Source: Platerodrilus igneus
Taxonomy: Eukaryota > Arthropoda > Insecta > Coleoptera > Lycidae
Length of the DNA stretch: 64,000 nt
NCBI GenBank assembly: GCA_036346225.1
Contig: JARFIW010000884.1
Span: forward strand, 4,512,501-4,576,500
Direction: 5' to 3'
Of this stretch, positions 22,200 through 34,699 are shown piece by piece (the stretch's first letter is position 1; the number at the start of each line of letters is the position of its first letter). The notes beneath the pieces were generated by a model. It made no database searches. It worked only from the letters and a program-made list of their open reading frames with translations, and had not been told where the DNA came from. The position numbers and the translations under genes were made by a program.

Positions 22200-23785
22200 C
22201 CCTAAGTTTGACACCTTGAGTCAGTCAAATAGCACGTGCTCTGCGCTTTTTGCACTCTCGCCGCTTCGCAGCGGTCGCTGTCGGTTAAACCGAATCTTCG
22301 CAGGTAGGCTTTCTGAGCGTCGTGTCTTATTATTAGCTGCACCATTTTATGATCGAGCTTCACCTCCATCTTAGCTCTGGCTTCTATGCTCAATATAAAT
22401 TTGTGTATCAACCTGCCCGTGGCAGAATTGTTCCTGCTCTCTTCCCATTCTGGTATTGGTCTTTCTCGCAGCTCTCTTTTAATCAGAGACCTCGGTATCG
22501 ATCAGTGTGATATCCGGAAGTCGCCGTCGCGGCCTCTTTAACTAATTCATGCGCCCTATAATTTTTTTTATACCATCGTGAGATCTAACCCAGCAGAACT
22601 TTAAATGTCGAAACTCGAGCGCCGTATAGGCTATCCTCCACACGTCCACTTGAAGATCTGTCGAGGTGTTCATATTTGTTAAGGCCGTCAGCGCTGATTT
22701 ATCGTCGCTGATGATGTAATACACGTTTCTACGCGTGTGATTTATCACATAATCGATAGCTTTCCGTAGAGCAACCAATTTGCACTGAAAGATAGTGCTT
22801 CAGTTCGTGGGTTTGGTCTGAAACCGAAACACTTTCCTTTGCTCATTATATACTACAAACGCCACGCCTGCTTGCCCATCGTCCATACGCGAATCGTCCG
22901 TGTAAATCCTGATCCCTGCTACGTCTCCTTCACCTTCGACAAATTCGTTTACTCTAACATCGGCCAGGTGCCCTAACTCTGACACGACAATTTTCCTCTC
23001 AACTTCCTATTGTCAAGATTAATACATTTAATAATTTCGCGCCCTTTCCCTGTATCTATTAATCTCCTATCTCTAATCTCCCTGATGACTTATTCAATAG
23101 GAAAAATCTTACTAATCAGCAGGAGCGCCTCTGTGGAAGTGGTCCTGTACACCCTCGTCGCCTTAACCGCGGTTATACGTTGAACGCTCGTCAATTGACG
23201 CATCTCTTTGACTTTACAACCCTCCGCCCATACAGTCGTTGCGAACAGCACTGCCGGCTCTATTGCTACGGCATAGACCGTTCTCAGCGATTCGCCCTTG
23301 AAGCCCCAGTTTATATCCGCTGACGCTACCATTTTATTTGATATTTTGATGCCTTTACTTTTAACGTATTGCACGTGCGCTTTCCAATTTAACTTATCGT
23401 TTATCTTGACACCGAAGTGTGTGATGGCTTCTTTGAATGGTATTTTCTCCCCTTCTAGCTCTAGTCTAGTGGGTCGCTGTCCCGATTTCGTTTCGAAATA
23501 AAGCGCTTCTGACTTCGACGTGTTAAATTTTAACTTTACCTACTGCGACCATTCGTGTAACTAATTAAGCGCCTCATGCGGTTTTGTGCGCATATTCAGT
23601 AGCAACCGCAATCTGACAATTAAAAGTGTATCATCCGCAAACCCGACAATTGAACATCCCGTGAGCAACCTGACCCTAAAGATGCTCACTAACTTCCGGA
23701 ATGTGGGACCAGAGCTTGAGCCCCTGCGGGCATCCCCTTTCCATCTCTCGTCTACCCTATATGTGATTTTCCAATGTTCCACCCA
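22200..23785 (-). pseudogene. LOA/I-type non-LTR retrotransposon fragment with RNase H
   Basis: In minus order: an RT fragment with FADDTLLIV (palm motif, about 23,620) and, just upstream, a GCPQGS-like region. Then the RT thumb/connection block with LTSVQRITAVKATRVYRTTS (about 23,200-23,150), typical of the R1/LOA/I group. Then an RNase H block starting IYTDDSRMDDGQAG (about 22,905) with SDDKSALTAL and FCWVRSHDG further on (22,710-22,570). Last is the C-terminal HDAQKAYLRRFGLTDSDRC block (about 22,320-22,260). An RNase H domain favours LOA or I over R1. Stops and frameshifts separate the blocks. The 5' side is cut by a SINE at 23,757. Confidence 0.88.
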
Positions 23786-24056
23786 AAGCTACTACATTGG
23801 CCAGAAAGCGAGTTTTTTTTAACCTGGAAATTTTGGAATTTTGCCGAATCCTTGCTGTTTCAAGCAAGGTCTTTAAGCAATGTCTTTAACGTGCGTGACA
23901 ACACTCACACACGGAACCTCCATCTCACCTCTTATCCGAACGAGAGTGTATTTTTGTGAAAAATGCTTGCCTAACATTTTTCAAGCGGACAGTGTCGGGA
24001 TTCGAACCCGGGATCTTGGACGTAGTAGTCACACATACCAACTACGCCACGGAGCC
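23757..24056 (-). mobile_element. tRNA-derived SINE, full-length, minus strand
   Basis: On minus it starts GGCTCCGTGGCGTAGTTGG (good A box: TGGCGTAGTTGG), has B box GGTTCGAATCCCG at about 24,009-23,997, and ends near GCATTGGAAAATCACAT. It lies at the 5' break of the LOA-like fragment. A short GGTAGAC on both sides may be a 7-bp target duplication, less convincing than at the other copies. The intact A and B boxes make this the best candidate here for a transcribed copy. Confidence 0.92.
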
Positions 24057-24117
24057 GTCTACCTCTCGTATACAGCTGGTAATCACAGATGCACGTTGGC
24101 TTTGTGACATCAGTACA

Positions 24118-24182
24118 TTTGTGTGTGTATGTGTGTGTGTATGCGTGTGTGTGTGTGTGCGCGCACGCGTGTGTGTGTGTAT
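24118..24182. repeat. TG microsatellite
   Basis: Impure TG repeat with GCGCGCACGCG in the middle, directly upstream (on minus) of the SINE head. Confidence 0.95.
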
Positions 24183-24819
24183 AATGATGTCTATGTGTGA
24201 TTTGTGTTTGCGCACGTGAGCGAGTGTCTGTTTGTATGCCTTTTGGTGTTTTTTGTGATTATTCAACCCATTACCAAAGATTGGTGTACCACTTGTTTTT
24301 CTATAGCTTTAGAAATAGAATTGCTTACATGTTGTCGTTAATTACAGGTTTCTTGCAATTTCTACACAAATAAACATTTATTTTTAACTTATTTTGCCAC
24401 TTATTTATCTGTTATTAACTGTAAACTAGGAGGTTGTTAGTAAAGTTGACTTATTCTACTAATGTTAATATTTTCCTTCACCTCTTTATGTATAACATTT
24501 AAATCTACTACGATGTGTACCAACATGCTATGACTACACATCTAGTGTCATTTTTACTATTCACTATCACTAGTGACTTAGTGAGTGGGGTACTGATTTC
24601 TAAGGAGTCGTTTGATACCTGGTATCTGGCACGTAAAAATCTCAGATTGATGTTACCTTCCGTACGTTGACTAGTTATTGAGCTTCCTGTCGATGAATCT
24701 TGGGTATAGAATTTTGGTAGCCTTTGTGCAATTGCATTCACTAGTGAAAGATGTTTTTGTTGTAAATTACGTTGTGAAGGTTGTTGTTTGTTATTGTTTG
24801 TCGTTTGTGTGTTATTTCA

Positions 24820-26450
24820 TTTTGAAGGTCTTTGCGATGGAACACCAGGTGCTCGAGTGTTCCTGGTTCGCCGCATGTGCAGTCATCGTTGTCGCTTAAT
24901 TTCATGCGTGCTCGGTATTTCGGGTAAAGTCCGCGTTTTGTGATAAAGTGTACCTGACCTGCGTCGGTATATTGTGTTTAGATTTTAGTCTTCCTCTGAT
25001 TTTCGGGAAAATGTCAAAATTTCTTCTTCCTGTACTTTCGTTAAACCATTTGTTTCGTCATTTGTCCGTGATTTTTTAATTATGTCGTTTTTAGTCCTAA
25101 TGTTGTTTTTAGTTCTTAGTAGTTCCTTGATCCTGTCAATGTCGTTTTTACCTAACCAGTATGTGGCTGGACGTCGTTTTATGCTTAGGTTCAGTGGGTG
25201 CGTGTCCAGAGTCACAAACAGTACGTCGTGTGAAACCGTCCTGTATGCGTCTGTCAGTCGGATGGGTATGCTTCTTTGTGCGCTGTTAAATCGTTGTTTT
25301 GTTGTGATTAGGTTCAGTTTGTCTGCCCAAGCACCCGCAGCATGGTTTATCATTGCCACCAGTATACGCTTTAGATACAATTTGGTACAGTGTAGTGGGG
25401 TTTTATATTATCGCTGTGCTAGTGTGGGTATGCTGTTCTTTGTTGTCATTGCTTTTGTGCAAACTTCGTTTATGCGTGGGTCGTAATTTTGTTTTTCGTA
25501 TAATGTGACCCCTAAATATTTCGTTGTTTGTGGTCGTTGGATTTTAGCGTCGTTGATCTTTATTTCTGGGTATCTTGTCGGGGATGCCTTTATAATTATG
25601 TACGTGGTTTTGTGTAGTATGATGTTCATTGTATTGTCCGTGCACAAGTTTTGTACGGTTCGTAGTGTTCTAGTGGTCTTTGTCTGTATTGCCAGTTTGG
25701 AGTTTTCTTTCACCACCAGCAAGATGTCGTCCGTATATGCAACAGCAGACCTCACTTCAACAGTACTGTTCAGGTTCTCCAGTTGGTCCGCCGCCACAAT
25801 GTCTCAAAACATGGAACGGGGTATTAAAGGTTGTGGGCATCCTTTCGTTGTTTGGGTCGTGATTCTGCCCGTTCCTTGTATTGTAATATATCTCCGTGCA
25901 GTAAATTCGAAACGTATGTTATAGTAGTAGTGGGCAGTTTTTGTCTAGGAGTCGGTTAAATAGGTCGGGCCACCACAGGTTGTTAAATGCCCTTCAATGT
26001 CTATTGGTACAATATACAGTATTTTTATTCAGTTGTCTTTGCGCTCTTTAGTGCCATGTTTATGGTATCTTCTGTAGACCGTTTCTGTCTAAACATGTAC
26101 TGTTTTGAGCGCATCCCAATTGTTTGTCTAAATTTAAAGTGTTTTGTTATAGGAGTCTTTCGTATGTTTTACCTAACGTGTTTAGTGGGCATATCGGTCT
26201 GTAAGATTCCAGATCCTTGGAAAGTTTTATCTTTACTTTCTAGTACGTTTGCTCGTTTTCACATGTTCAGAAACGTCGCGTGTCTTAGGCATTCGTTGTA
26301 TAGTTGGTATGGTATGGTTTGCAGGATATTCAAAGCCTCACTTCGTAACGCGACAATCAACGCGGTTACCCATTTACGAGCCGTCAACTCCCACGGCAGC
26401 CTCGAATTGCTTGAAAATTGTTTGCCTAAGTGACTTTTTATCAAAAACAG
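24820..26450 (-). pseudogene. R1-like non-LTR retrotransposon, RT and C-terminal domain
   Basis: Minus order: an early RT block (ALIVALRSEALNIL... and YQLYNECL, 26,350-26,280). Then a block read across frames with GILQTDMP and FRQKRSTEDTI (about 26,200-26,090). Then the palm motif AYTDDILLVV (about 25,740). Then the thumb block with YLGVTLYEKQNYDPRI (25,520-25,470), LTDAYRTVSHDVLFV (25,255-25,205), and a cysteine-rich terminal motif CTCGEPGTLEHLVFH (about 24,880-24,835). The Cys motif sits directly after the RT C-terminus with no RNase H between, which fits the R1 clade and separates it from the neighbouring LOA-like fragment. Several stops and frameshifts make it non-functional. The EN domain and ORF1 are absent. 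Confidence 0.88.
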
Positions 26451-28028
26451 TACAATAAAATATAGAAAAATAAATTTTTTTTACAGAATTAGATCATATA
26501 TAACAAATAAAAAGGTCAAAGTTTCACCTTACACCAAAAATAATTTTACATAGCACTTACAGTGTCTGTACAAGCGTTTTCACTCTTTTGAAAATATCCA
26601 TTTTCTCCCCAATACTAGTAATCTGTCCATTGCTGTACAGATGATAAATTTTTTAAGTGGAAATCGTGAAATTAACGTTTAAATTGATTTAACATAGAAG
26701 TTACAACTTATCACAATAAAATTGATCAAATTACAAAACATTATACAAGCTACTGATCTAAATATTTTCATAAAGCTAACTATAATAAATCGGAAAGCTA
26801 AACAGCTATTCTAACCTTTATTCTCGGATGCCTCGAATCTCCAGATTCGCCATCCCTCAATACTTTAAACTCCAAATCAATACAGATAAGTAAAGGTAGT
26901 TTTATTTACCGAGTTTTGTAATAATTCGGACTTTTATTATAAAATACCATAAATTAAAATATGCCCTAATTGACCAAAATTGTGCCCTTTGGCTTATATA
27001 ATAAATTTTCACTGTTCAAGGGGGTAAAATGAAAGTAAAATTGTGTATTTTTAAATTTTACTACCAAACAAGCAATTTAGACGACTATATTTCGAACAAG
27101 AAACAAATGTTATGAAAATCTCAATCACGGTTTTTAAACTCAACAAACACTCCGACTATACGCATACGCGCTTTGATTAGATGAGGTAAAAATATCCGGA
27201 CCTATATTTTTTCGGGATCAGCAGGCACTATCAACGATTTTTATGCCATGTGTTGATGACACCAGTACTACAGATATCCGGCTACTAGAGCCCTAGCCAG
27301 TCACCTTTTCCAAAGAGGTTTGCTTGCCAATTGACAGATGACTACCGGGCACAAACACAGATCTAGTCCGCACTAAGAACAAATAATCATGAATTCTACT
27401 CGAGATTGTGTGGCTGTTACAACAAACGTTGCCTATGTAGCCGTTTTCGAGACAAACCTTCGTTTTTGCAACGAATCACTGACAGTTTCCATTGCATGGA
27501 CAATATACTTATCCCTGTTACCACGTGAAGGCCATTTTATAGTAGGGATTATATTTTCGAACAAAAAACTTTTCACTTTGATGGATTACAAAAAAATCAT
27601 TCCGAGTTGACGGAAGTCTTTGCAAATATATATACGAATGTCGAAGACTAAAATGTTTTATTTTTATTTTATCATCATTTACCATTCACTAACAAAGTTA
27701 AATTTGTATTTTTTTATTATGCAGTTATGCATCGTTATTTCACTTTATTGTACATTGTCATCCCTTTAGTAGGGGGACAAAGAATACTACTATAGTGAGC
27801 CTGCTTATCGTAAAAGGCGCAGCAAAGGGCACCAACCTTGCTGGCTAAAAGATATTGGAGAAAAGTCGATTGGTCTCGGGCGACCCTCAATAATTTACAA
27901 AGTTGTTGGGGAGTAGCCGTGACAGATATGGCTTTTTGCTAAAATCTTTAAAAACTGCGTTGTGGAAAGATATGGGAAAATAACCACAATATTTCCCAGG
28001 TATACGTGGCCTAAAACATGAACTATGT
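26451..28028. other. No gene recognised
   Basis: About 1.6 kb of AT-rich sequence. The 73-codon frame at 27,389-27,610 has no recognisable domain. A 5' part of the LINE below may begin near 27,830 but could not be aligned to a known domain. Confidence 0.45.
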
Positions 28029-29890
28029 ATGATGGAGAGCTCACAAGTAAAATTCTTTTCTGGAGAATTGGATAGTGAAAGTAAGCAAAAATATAATAGA
28101 GTTAGAAATAAGATAGTACATGAGTGTAGAAAAGCTAGAAATAAATGGATGGAGGAGAATTGTAAGGGAGTACAAGATGATTTGAGAGTAGGCAAGACAG
28201 ACAGGGCTTAAAAGGCAGTTAACAAGTTTTTCGGGGAAGATAGGATAAAATATAATGGTATTAAAGATGAGAATGATGAGCTTCTAATAAATAAAGTCGA
28301 GGTAGCAGATAGACGGAAAAGATATATAGAAGATTTATATAAGGGAGACGATATGGATGAGTTAGAAAACGACCAAGAAGAGGATGTAGAAATAGGGTTC
28401 TCAACATTAAGAGAGGAATTTGATAAAGCTCTTAGGGATCTTACACTAAATAAAGCGCCAGGAATAGACGATTTACCCGCAGAATTAATAAAATATGCAA
28501 CTCAGAAAACTTTAGACAGATTATAGGAACTAGTAAAAGTAATATATGACACAAGTGAGATCCCAAAAGATTTCGAAAAAAATGTTATCCCAATCCCAAA
28601 AAAGTCAGGAGCTGATAGATGAGAGAGTTTTAGAACGGTTAGTTTAACTTCCCATGCTTCCAAAATACTAACAATACTAATTAAAAATAAAGTAGAAGCT
28701 TTGACTGAGAATTATTTAGTGGAAGACCAATATGGTTTTCGTAAAGACAGAGGGACCAGAAAACCGATACTAATCATTAGGGTAATTATCGAAAAAAGGT
28801 TACAAAAAATAAAAAGACTCATTTTGCGTTTGTAGATTTAGAAAAAGGCATTTGATAGGGTTAATTGGATTGTTATCTTCAGGGTTTTGCGAAAAATAGG
28901 ATCCCCTCATAGGGATAGAAAAATTATTTACAGTCTATATAAAAACCAAAGCGTAGTAATTAGATTTGATGAAATAGAAAAGGAAACTAAGATTAGAAAT
29001 GGTGTTAGACAGGGCTGTATACTATCTCCCTTGATTTTTAATGTCTATATTGAGGAAGTTTTAGACTTAGCTAGACAGAGAAAAAAGATAGATATTAGTG
29101 TACAGGGACATTAAATAGACATGTTACATTTTGCAGATGATATAGCCATTATAGCAGAGTCTAGAAAAGAGTTAGGAGAGTTTTTAAATATTCTAATGAG
29201 ATACTACAGAGTAACTATAGTATGAGAATCAACTCAGGAAAGGCAAAGATAATGACAAGTGAGTTATAGCCTAGTTCTAAACCAAAATTAAAAATAGGTA
29301 ATACCGAGTTAGAGAAGGTAGATGAATTTTGCTATTTAGGTAGTATAATTACAAAGGACGGACGTAGCAGAAGGGGTATAGTAGCTAGAATAACTGAAGC
29401 TAGAAAATGTTTTTAAAAAAGAAAGACTTACTAATAGCTAATAGTATTAGTTTAGATAATAGAAAAAGTTTCTTAAAATCGTACGTATGGAGCGTTCTAT
29501 GATACGGTAGAGAGACTTGGACAATTAAAGAGGTAGATAAGAAAAGATAGAAGCTTTTAAAACTTGGTGTTATAGGAGAATGTTAAAGATTAGTTGAACA
29601 GATAGAGTAACAAATGAGGAAGTTTATAGAAGGATAGGTGAAGAACTCTGTATGTGGAAACAATTAAAGATCAGGAGAGATAGAATGATAGGACACCAGT
29701 TAAGACATGAGGGACTATTTAGTAAGGTCTACCAAATAAAAATAGAGTAGGAAGACCTAGACAAAGCTATAGTAGTCAAATTATTAGAAATTTAGGTTGT
29801 GAAGGTATGTAGACCCTTTTAGACTAGCTCAGAATAGAAAAGAATTTAGAGCTGCGTCAAACCGACCTTAAGTAAGTTCGGAAACAAAAC
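28029..29890 (+). pseudogene. LINE reverse transcriptase pseudogene
   Basis: One frame carries most of an RT with only scattered stops. It shows DRRKRYIEDLY, LTLNKAPGIDDLPAELIKY (28,440-28,500), DQYGFRKDRGTR (28,727-28,762), NGVRQGCILSPLIFNVY (29,000-29,050) and the palm motif LHFADDIAII (29,124-29,153). The downstream region contains CYLGSIITKDGRS (29,330-29,368), ETWTIKEVDKK and a terminal GRPRQSYSSQII. The last blocks are typical of the abundant insect 'endonuclease-reverse transcriptase' LINEs. Stops include 28,209, 28,524 and 28,618. A second, shorter 3' end of the same family lies at 32,200-32,395. Confidence 0.9.
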
Positions 29891-29924
29891 AAAGAAAAAA
29901 AAATAAACAAAAATCAGTTAACTA

Positions 29925-30075
29925 AATGGCACCATGTCATAACTCACAATTAGTTAGCAAAATGGCATGTTGGCAGCGTTTCGCTGCTTAAGGCTTACCA
30001 TAACATATAACTTAACAAACGATGAACTCATCATTAGTTAACAGTCTGGCATGTTGTAACATATAAATTTTCGGT
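29925..30075 (+). repeat. GGCAGCG(A/T)TTCG repeat, left block
   Basis: About 1.7 units of a ~85-bp repeat containing CATAACTCACAATTAGTTAGC, GGCATGTTGGCAGCG and TTACCATAACATATAAC. A directly oriented block of the same repeat lies at 31,950-32,105. Confidence 0.75.
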
Positions 30076-31949
30076 AAAATTTGTCTATTAACCTTATCGC
30101 GGTGTAGCTGTTATTTTAGTTGTTATCTAACAACATTTACATAATTCATTCAGTGATTATTGCATATTTAATAATCAATAAACTCACAAAGCACATTTTA
30201 ATCCTAATTACAAGTAAAATATACAAACTACATATTTATTTTGATAACATTTATGTATACAAACTTGTTAACGTGTTCCTACATCTTAAAGTATCTAAGA
30301 TTTTAAAATTATTCCGACGATTGGCGATCGTTGATCACTTTTCATTTCGTAGTTGAACTGAAAGGTCGCTCCGTGTTGGAAATGTTCAACATGTGCAGGA
30401 AAACCAAGTTTTCCTGGCGACGACGTCGTAACAGACGAGCAGTCTGTTGAAGTTGTCCATGACAACTATAGTAATAATGTAGTGTACAAATCCCTTGGCG
30501 AACGTGCAACTCTTAACGTACAACTTTTAATGTACAACTTTTAACGTATAACTTTGAACGTAAGGCTTTGATGCCGTGTAATTTTACAATCACGAAAAAT
30601 GAAACTTTGATCCCGTACAACTTTAATACCGAAATAAGGATGGTCTTGTAATAATTTTAGAGGAGACTTCACTTTGATTTATGGAACCCGTTTAGCAGGC
30701 AAAGCTGTAGACTACTGTATTCCACATGTGGCCGATGTCGCTTGTAACCAGCATGTTTTACTGATGCACAGGTCGATTCAAGGTTGCAGATGATTGCCGC
30801 GGTCGGTAAGAATGTATTAGTTTATTACATCAGGCGGACGTTACAAAGTCCACTGCGTAAATTGTGCATGTAATAATATGCTTATAAAACTTGTTTTGCA
30901 TTACGTGCTTTATGCAACTAATATCACTTGTATAAATGTTTTGTCAATTGAATTTTAAATCCCTTTGTCAAGTATAAAGTACAATGAGTACCATAACCTA
31001 TATTTCTTATTAATAGCGTGTTCAACTTTTATATCATATCTCACCGATTGTACAGGTGTGGATATACCTCCTCAGTTATCTTGTTTTGACAAATTGAAAT
31101 ATTAATATGTTAAATTATAACACTTGAAAGCTATATCATGTAAATTGGAATTTAAAGTAATCTGATAATTGTTGATTTTGCCAAACGTTCATTAAGCAAT
31201 ATTTAATCATTGTGAGGTCGCGTAGCGCTACAATGACTAATTTATAAAATATAAAATGTCAATAATTAAATTTCTCACTTACAAATCATTTTCATAAGAA
31301 TTAAAATTTTTTAACAATGTTATTTATCAAGATGTTATTTACTTTTCTTTAAAGAGAATACAGAATTAGTTTATCGGGCTTCAGTTCATTTTTCAATAAT
31401 ACTAAATTCTCCAAATATTGGTACGGTGTTTACAAAGTAAACTTATCCGAAAAGGTATTAAAATAGTAGACACAAGTGAAATTAATTTAAAGATACTATA
31501 TTCATATTGATCCGTAAAATATATATATAGGGTGTCTAAGTTGGTAGAAACTATGTTTCAGAGTCACCCCACTCAACATTAGATCTTTGAAGAAGACCAA
31601 CAGATGTAAGTATGATATGTGTGACTATCAAACTTTGTATTCAAAGTGGTTTATGGTAATATAGGTTTCCAAATTTTCCTTTACGCAAATTCACTTAGTC
31701 ACTTGCTTTATAAAAAATTTAGGTGGCGTCCTTTATTCTGTTTCTTTCAATTCCAATATACCCACTGACCCAGTCTCATGCGACCGTGGGCCAAAGAATC
31801 CAGTTAGCTCAACATCTTTAGACTGTTCTTTTACTATAAGCCAATTTCCATCCAAACCTTACCCTGGGCTTAATACAAATACATAAGAATTCTCGATAGG
31901 TAATGTTAATCTAGCACAATTGTTGTGGTATAGATTGACAGAAAAAAAT
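30076..31949. other. No gene recognised; small tandem ACGTACAACTTTTA repeat
   Basis: Anonymous DNA between the two GGCAGCG blocks. At about 30,510-30,562 three to four copies of an AACGTACAACTTTT unit of about 16 bp occur. Nothing else recognisable. Confidence 0.45.
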
Positions 31950-32105
31950 ATAGATAATAATGTTGGCAGCGATTCGTTGCTTAAGTCTTACCATAACATA
32001 TAATTTAATAAACGTTGCCATAACATAACTCACAATTAGTTAGCGGTCTGGCATGTTGGCAGCGATTCGTTGTTCAAGCCTTACCATAACATATAACAAC
32101 ACTTT
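31950..32105 (+). repeat. GGCAGCG(A/T)TTCG repeat, right block
   Basis: Two units of the repeat described at 29,925, in the same orientation. The two blocks bracket about 1.9 kb and each lies next to a truncated LINE 3' end of the same family. Confidence 0.75.
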
Positions 32106-32199
32106 TTTTTTGGATAGGTTAACCAAGTAATGTATTATTTTTTTATAAATGGGAATCATGCAAACAGGTTGGAGTTCTTTAACAACTAGCAGGTGCTAA

Positions 32200-32395
32200 T
32201 ATCTATTTAGAGTCAGGTAGATAGGAAAAAAATAGAAGAGTATATAAAGATCTAGACCAAGCTATATTAGTCAAATTATTAGAAATTTATGTCGTGAAGG
32301 GTATATAGAACTTTTTTAATTAGCACAGAATAGAAAAGAAGTTAGAGCTGCGTCAAACCAACTTTAAGTAGGGTCGAAAACAAAATGATGATGAT
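32200..32395 (+). pseudogene. Second 3' end of the LINE family
   Basis: About 32,265-32,380 matches 29,755-29,885: TCAAATTATTAGAAATTTA, CAGAATAGAAAAGAA and AGCTGCGTCAAACC. It ends in an ATGATGATG tail, the simple-repeat 3' end common in such LINEs. Strongly 5'-truncated. Confidence 0.85.
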
Positions 32396-34690
32396 GTTCA
32401 TTGCCAAAACAGGTCTGTGGGTGTAGCAAGTTTGGGAACCACAGGTTTGAATAATATTTGCACACTTTTAAAAACAAACATTGAGTAACCAAATGAGCAG
32501 TATCTTAATTTTATTTGTTGTTTCCTTGAATTAAACAATATGGAAAGCAAAAATAATGCTTTAAGAAATTAAATAATTGCCTACTAAAGGGGTATTTAAT
32601 AATAAATTATGCACAGTTTGGTATTTAACTTGTTTTCCTATAAACATTTACGATGAATACTATAATTAACAATCAACATTCCTCCGGGTTGTATGAAATT
32701 TGATTTCCGCAAGTTTAATAAATAAATATGCCCAGCTAATTTAAAAATGAGCATAACGTCTTATATTCTAATAACGTAGTCATAGACGTACGTATTTATT
32801 GAAATAATTACAGATTCCTTCCAAATTGTATTTAGTTGCACAATGGCTTATATACATAAAATCTATTTCTGTTGCTTACTATTGTATCCGGTCTGCAATC
32901 TCCATGACCGGTTCGTGTAGGCATCTTCAGCATTAAACCTGTTCTTCAGTTCAATCGGAAACGAATTACAAGCAGTATTTTTTGTTATTTTAACCTTCAC
33001 GTCATTCCTCCTGTTTTTATTACACTTGTCAGACGTGATAGTTTATAAAATAACCTTCGGAAATAAGAAGAAAAACGTCCGAAGTGTTCATCAAGTCAAT
33101 CACGCAAATTCGTGAACTGACACAACATAAATCGTCTTTTTTTCAGACAATTATATTTCTTTTGGTCTACACTACAAACACTTGCGTTTAAAATAAAACC
33201 AGTAGCAGTAAAGTAGAATAGTTGTAAATAAAAGAGTAATTGGTAGCAACAAAACTCACATCGCCAAGTATATTTTAGAATTTTTGGGGTTTTATTGCTG
33301 CCCAAAAAGCACCCCAAAATCAAACTCCTAGCATTAAAAATAAAAAGTTATGAATAACTTAATTCAGTTCGTATCAACACAAAGGTAATTGAAATGTTTT
33401 TAACTTTTAAATATGTTTCAGCTGTTTTATTGCGTCGCAATGGGTTTCAACGGTCACTGATTCAAATCTTTATTGTCAAAGTAGAAGGTTTATGAACAAA
33501 TTTTTGGGATTGGTGCCAATTTCGCGCCCGACCAACGCAAATTAGATTGAAGTATTAACTGTTTTCAAAATGTTCTTTCTATATTTTGCACCCCATAAAC
33601 CGAAATCAAAATCAACAATACTTAAAGTAATAGGTTATGTACAAGTCAAGCAGTTGAGACCAACACAGGCGCAGTAGCAAGCTAGTCGAAATATTAAATT
33701 TCATCAAAATTTCTTTTAACTGTTTTGTTGCCCCTATACTGTTCCCTTAGTCACCTAAAAGTTTAAGAAGTTAAAAAATTTTGTCTTGGTTTGTATATCT
33801 ACTTCACGGAAAGTCACACGATGCATTAATTTATTTCAAAAACCATTCTCCGGATTATTTTTTTAGATGGCTAGGCTTGACCTGGACTCTAATCAAATTG
33901 ACTTTCAGATTTGTATCACTAAGTATATAGACTTAGGGCACATTATAGCGCATTTTGAATGCATCAAAACAGCTGCCAGATTTCTTTTAGATAACTTAAT
34001 TCTTCAATTCGCCGATTCTTGACGTAAAATTAGCTCTACCTACAGTAAATCTTCTGTACCGTTTCTGTTTTATATGCAACCAATTTCAGTTTTTAGATTC
34101 ATTAGCACGTTTTTAATGCAACATAACAGTCAAAAGAGATTTTGGGCTAACTTTACATTTCAATTTGTCCGGTTTGGGAGAAAGTGTATTTGACACGCAA
34201 TAAATTAAACTGGTTTTTTATCTGATGCGTTTTTGAGGGTGTAAGTAAATTGTGCGTATCTTGGACGCAACAAAACGGTACGAACGAATTTTGAAAAATT
34301 TATATTTCCTCAGACTTTGTACTGGACATTTAGATACAGCCAATAACCAAGTTTAGACAACATTTTGGGCGCAGAAAAATTGCCATGGGTATGTATGTTT
34401 GATTCTATTAAGGCGTGAATCAAATAGAATTTTTAGCAACTTTTTTATTTGTTAAAATTAAAATTCCTTGGTGCATTAGAGCGCAGTTTAGGTGCAATGA
34501 AACCGAAAAGAAATTTTAATCAACTTTTTTGCAGAATTAAATTTTTTGAATTGGAGAATATAACCGACTTTATTGTTGTGCTCTGTTTTTTTTTTAGTTC
34601 CAGCAATAACAGGTTCTATTCCTCCATTTACTGCTCCAGTCTTCGGCACTTTGTAATACGTACACAATCTCTTACTTGCTGCATTAGAAT
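32396..34690. other. No gene recognised; possibly diverged tandem repeats
   Basis: Words such as GCGCATTTTGAATGCA, GCACGTTTTTAATGCAAC and GGGCGCAGAAAAATTGC recur between about 33,500 and 34,500 at 100-150-bp intervals. This suggests an old satellite, but alignment by eye is weak. Confidence 0.35.
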
Positions 34691-34699
34691 TTTTCAATT

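Noticed and set aside
23997..24056. tRNA gene (good A and B boxes)
   Set aside because: It continues into the SINE body, lacks an acceptor-stem partner, and the same head occurs at 47,150 and 16,140.
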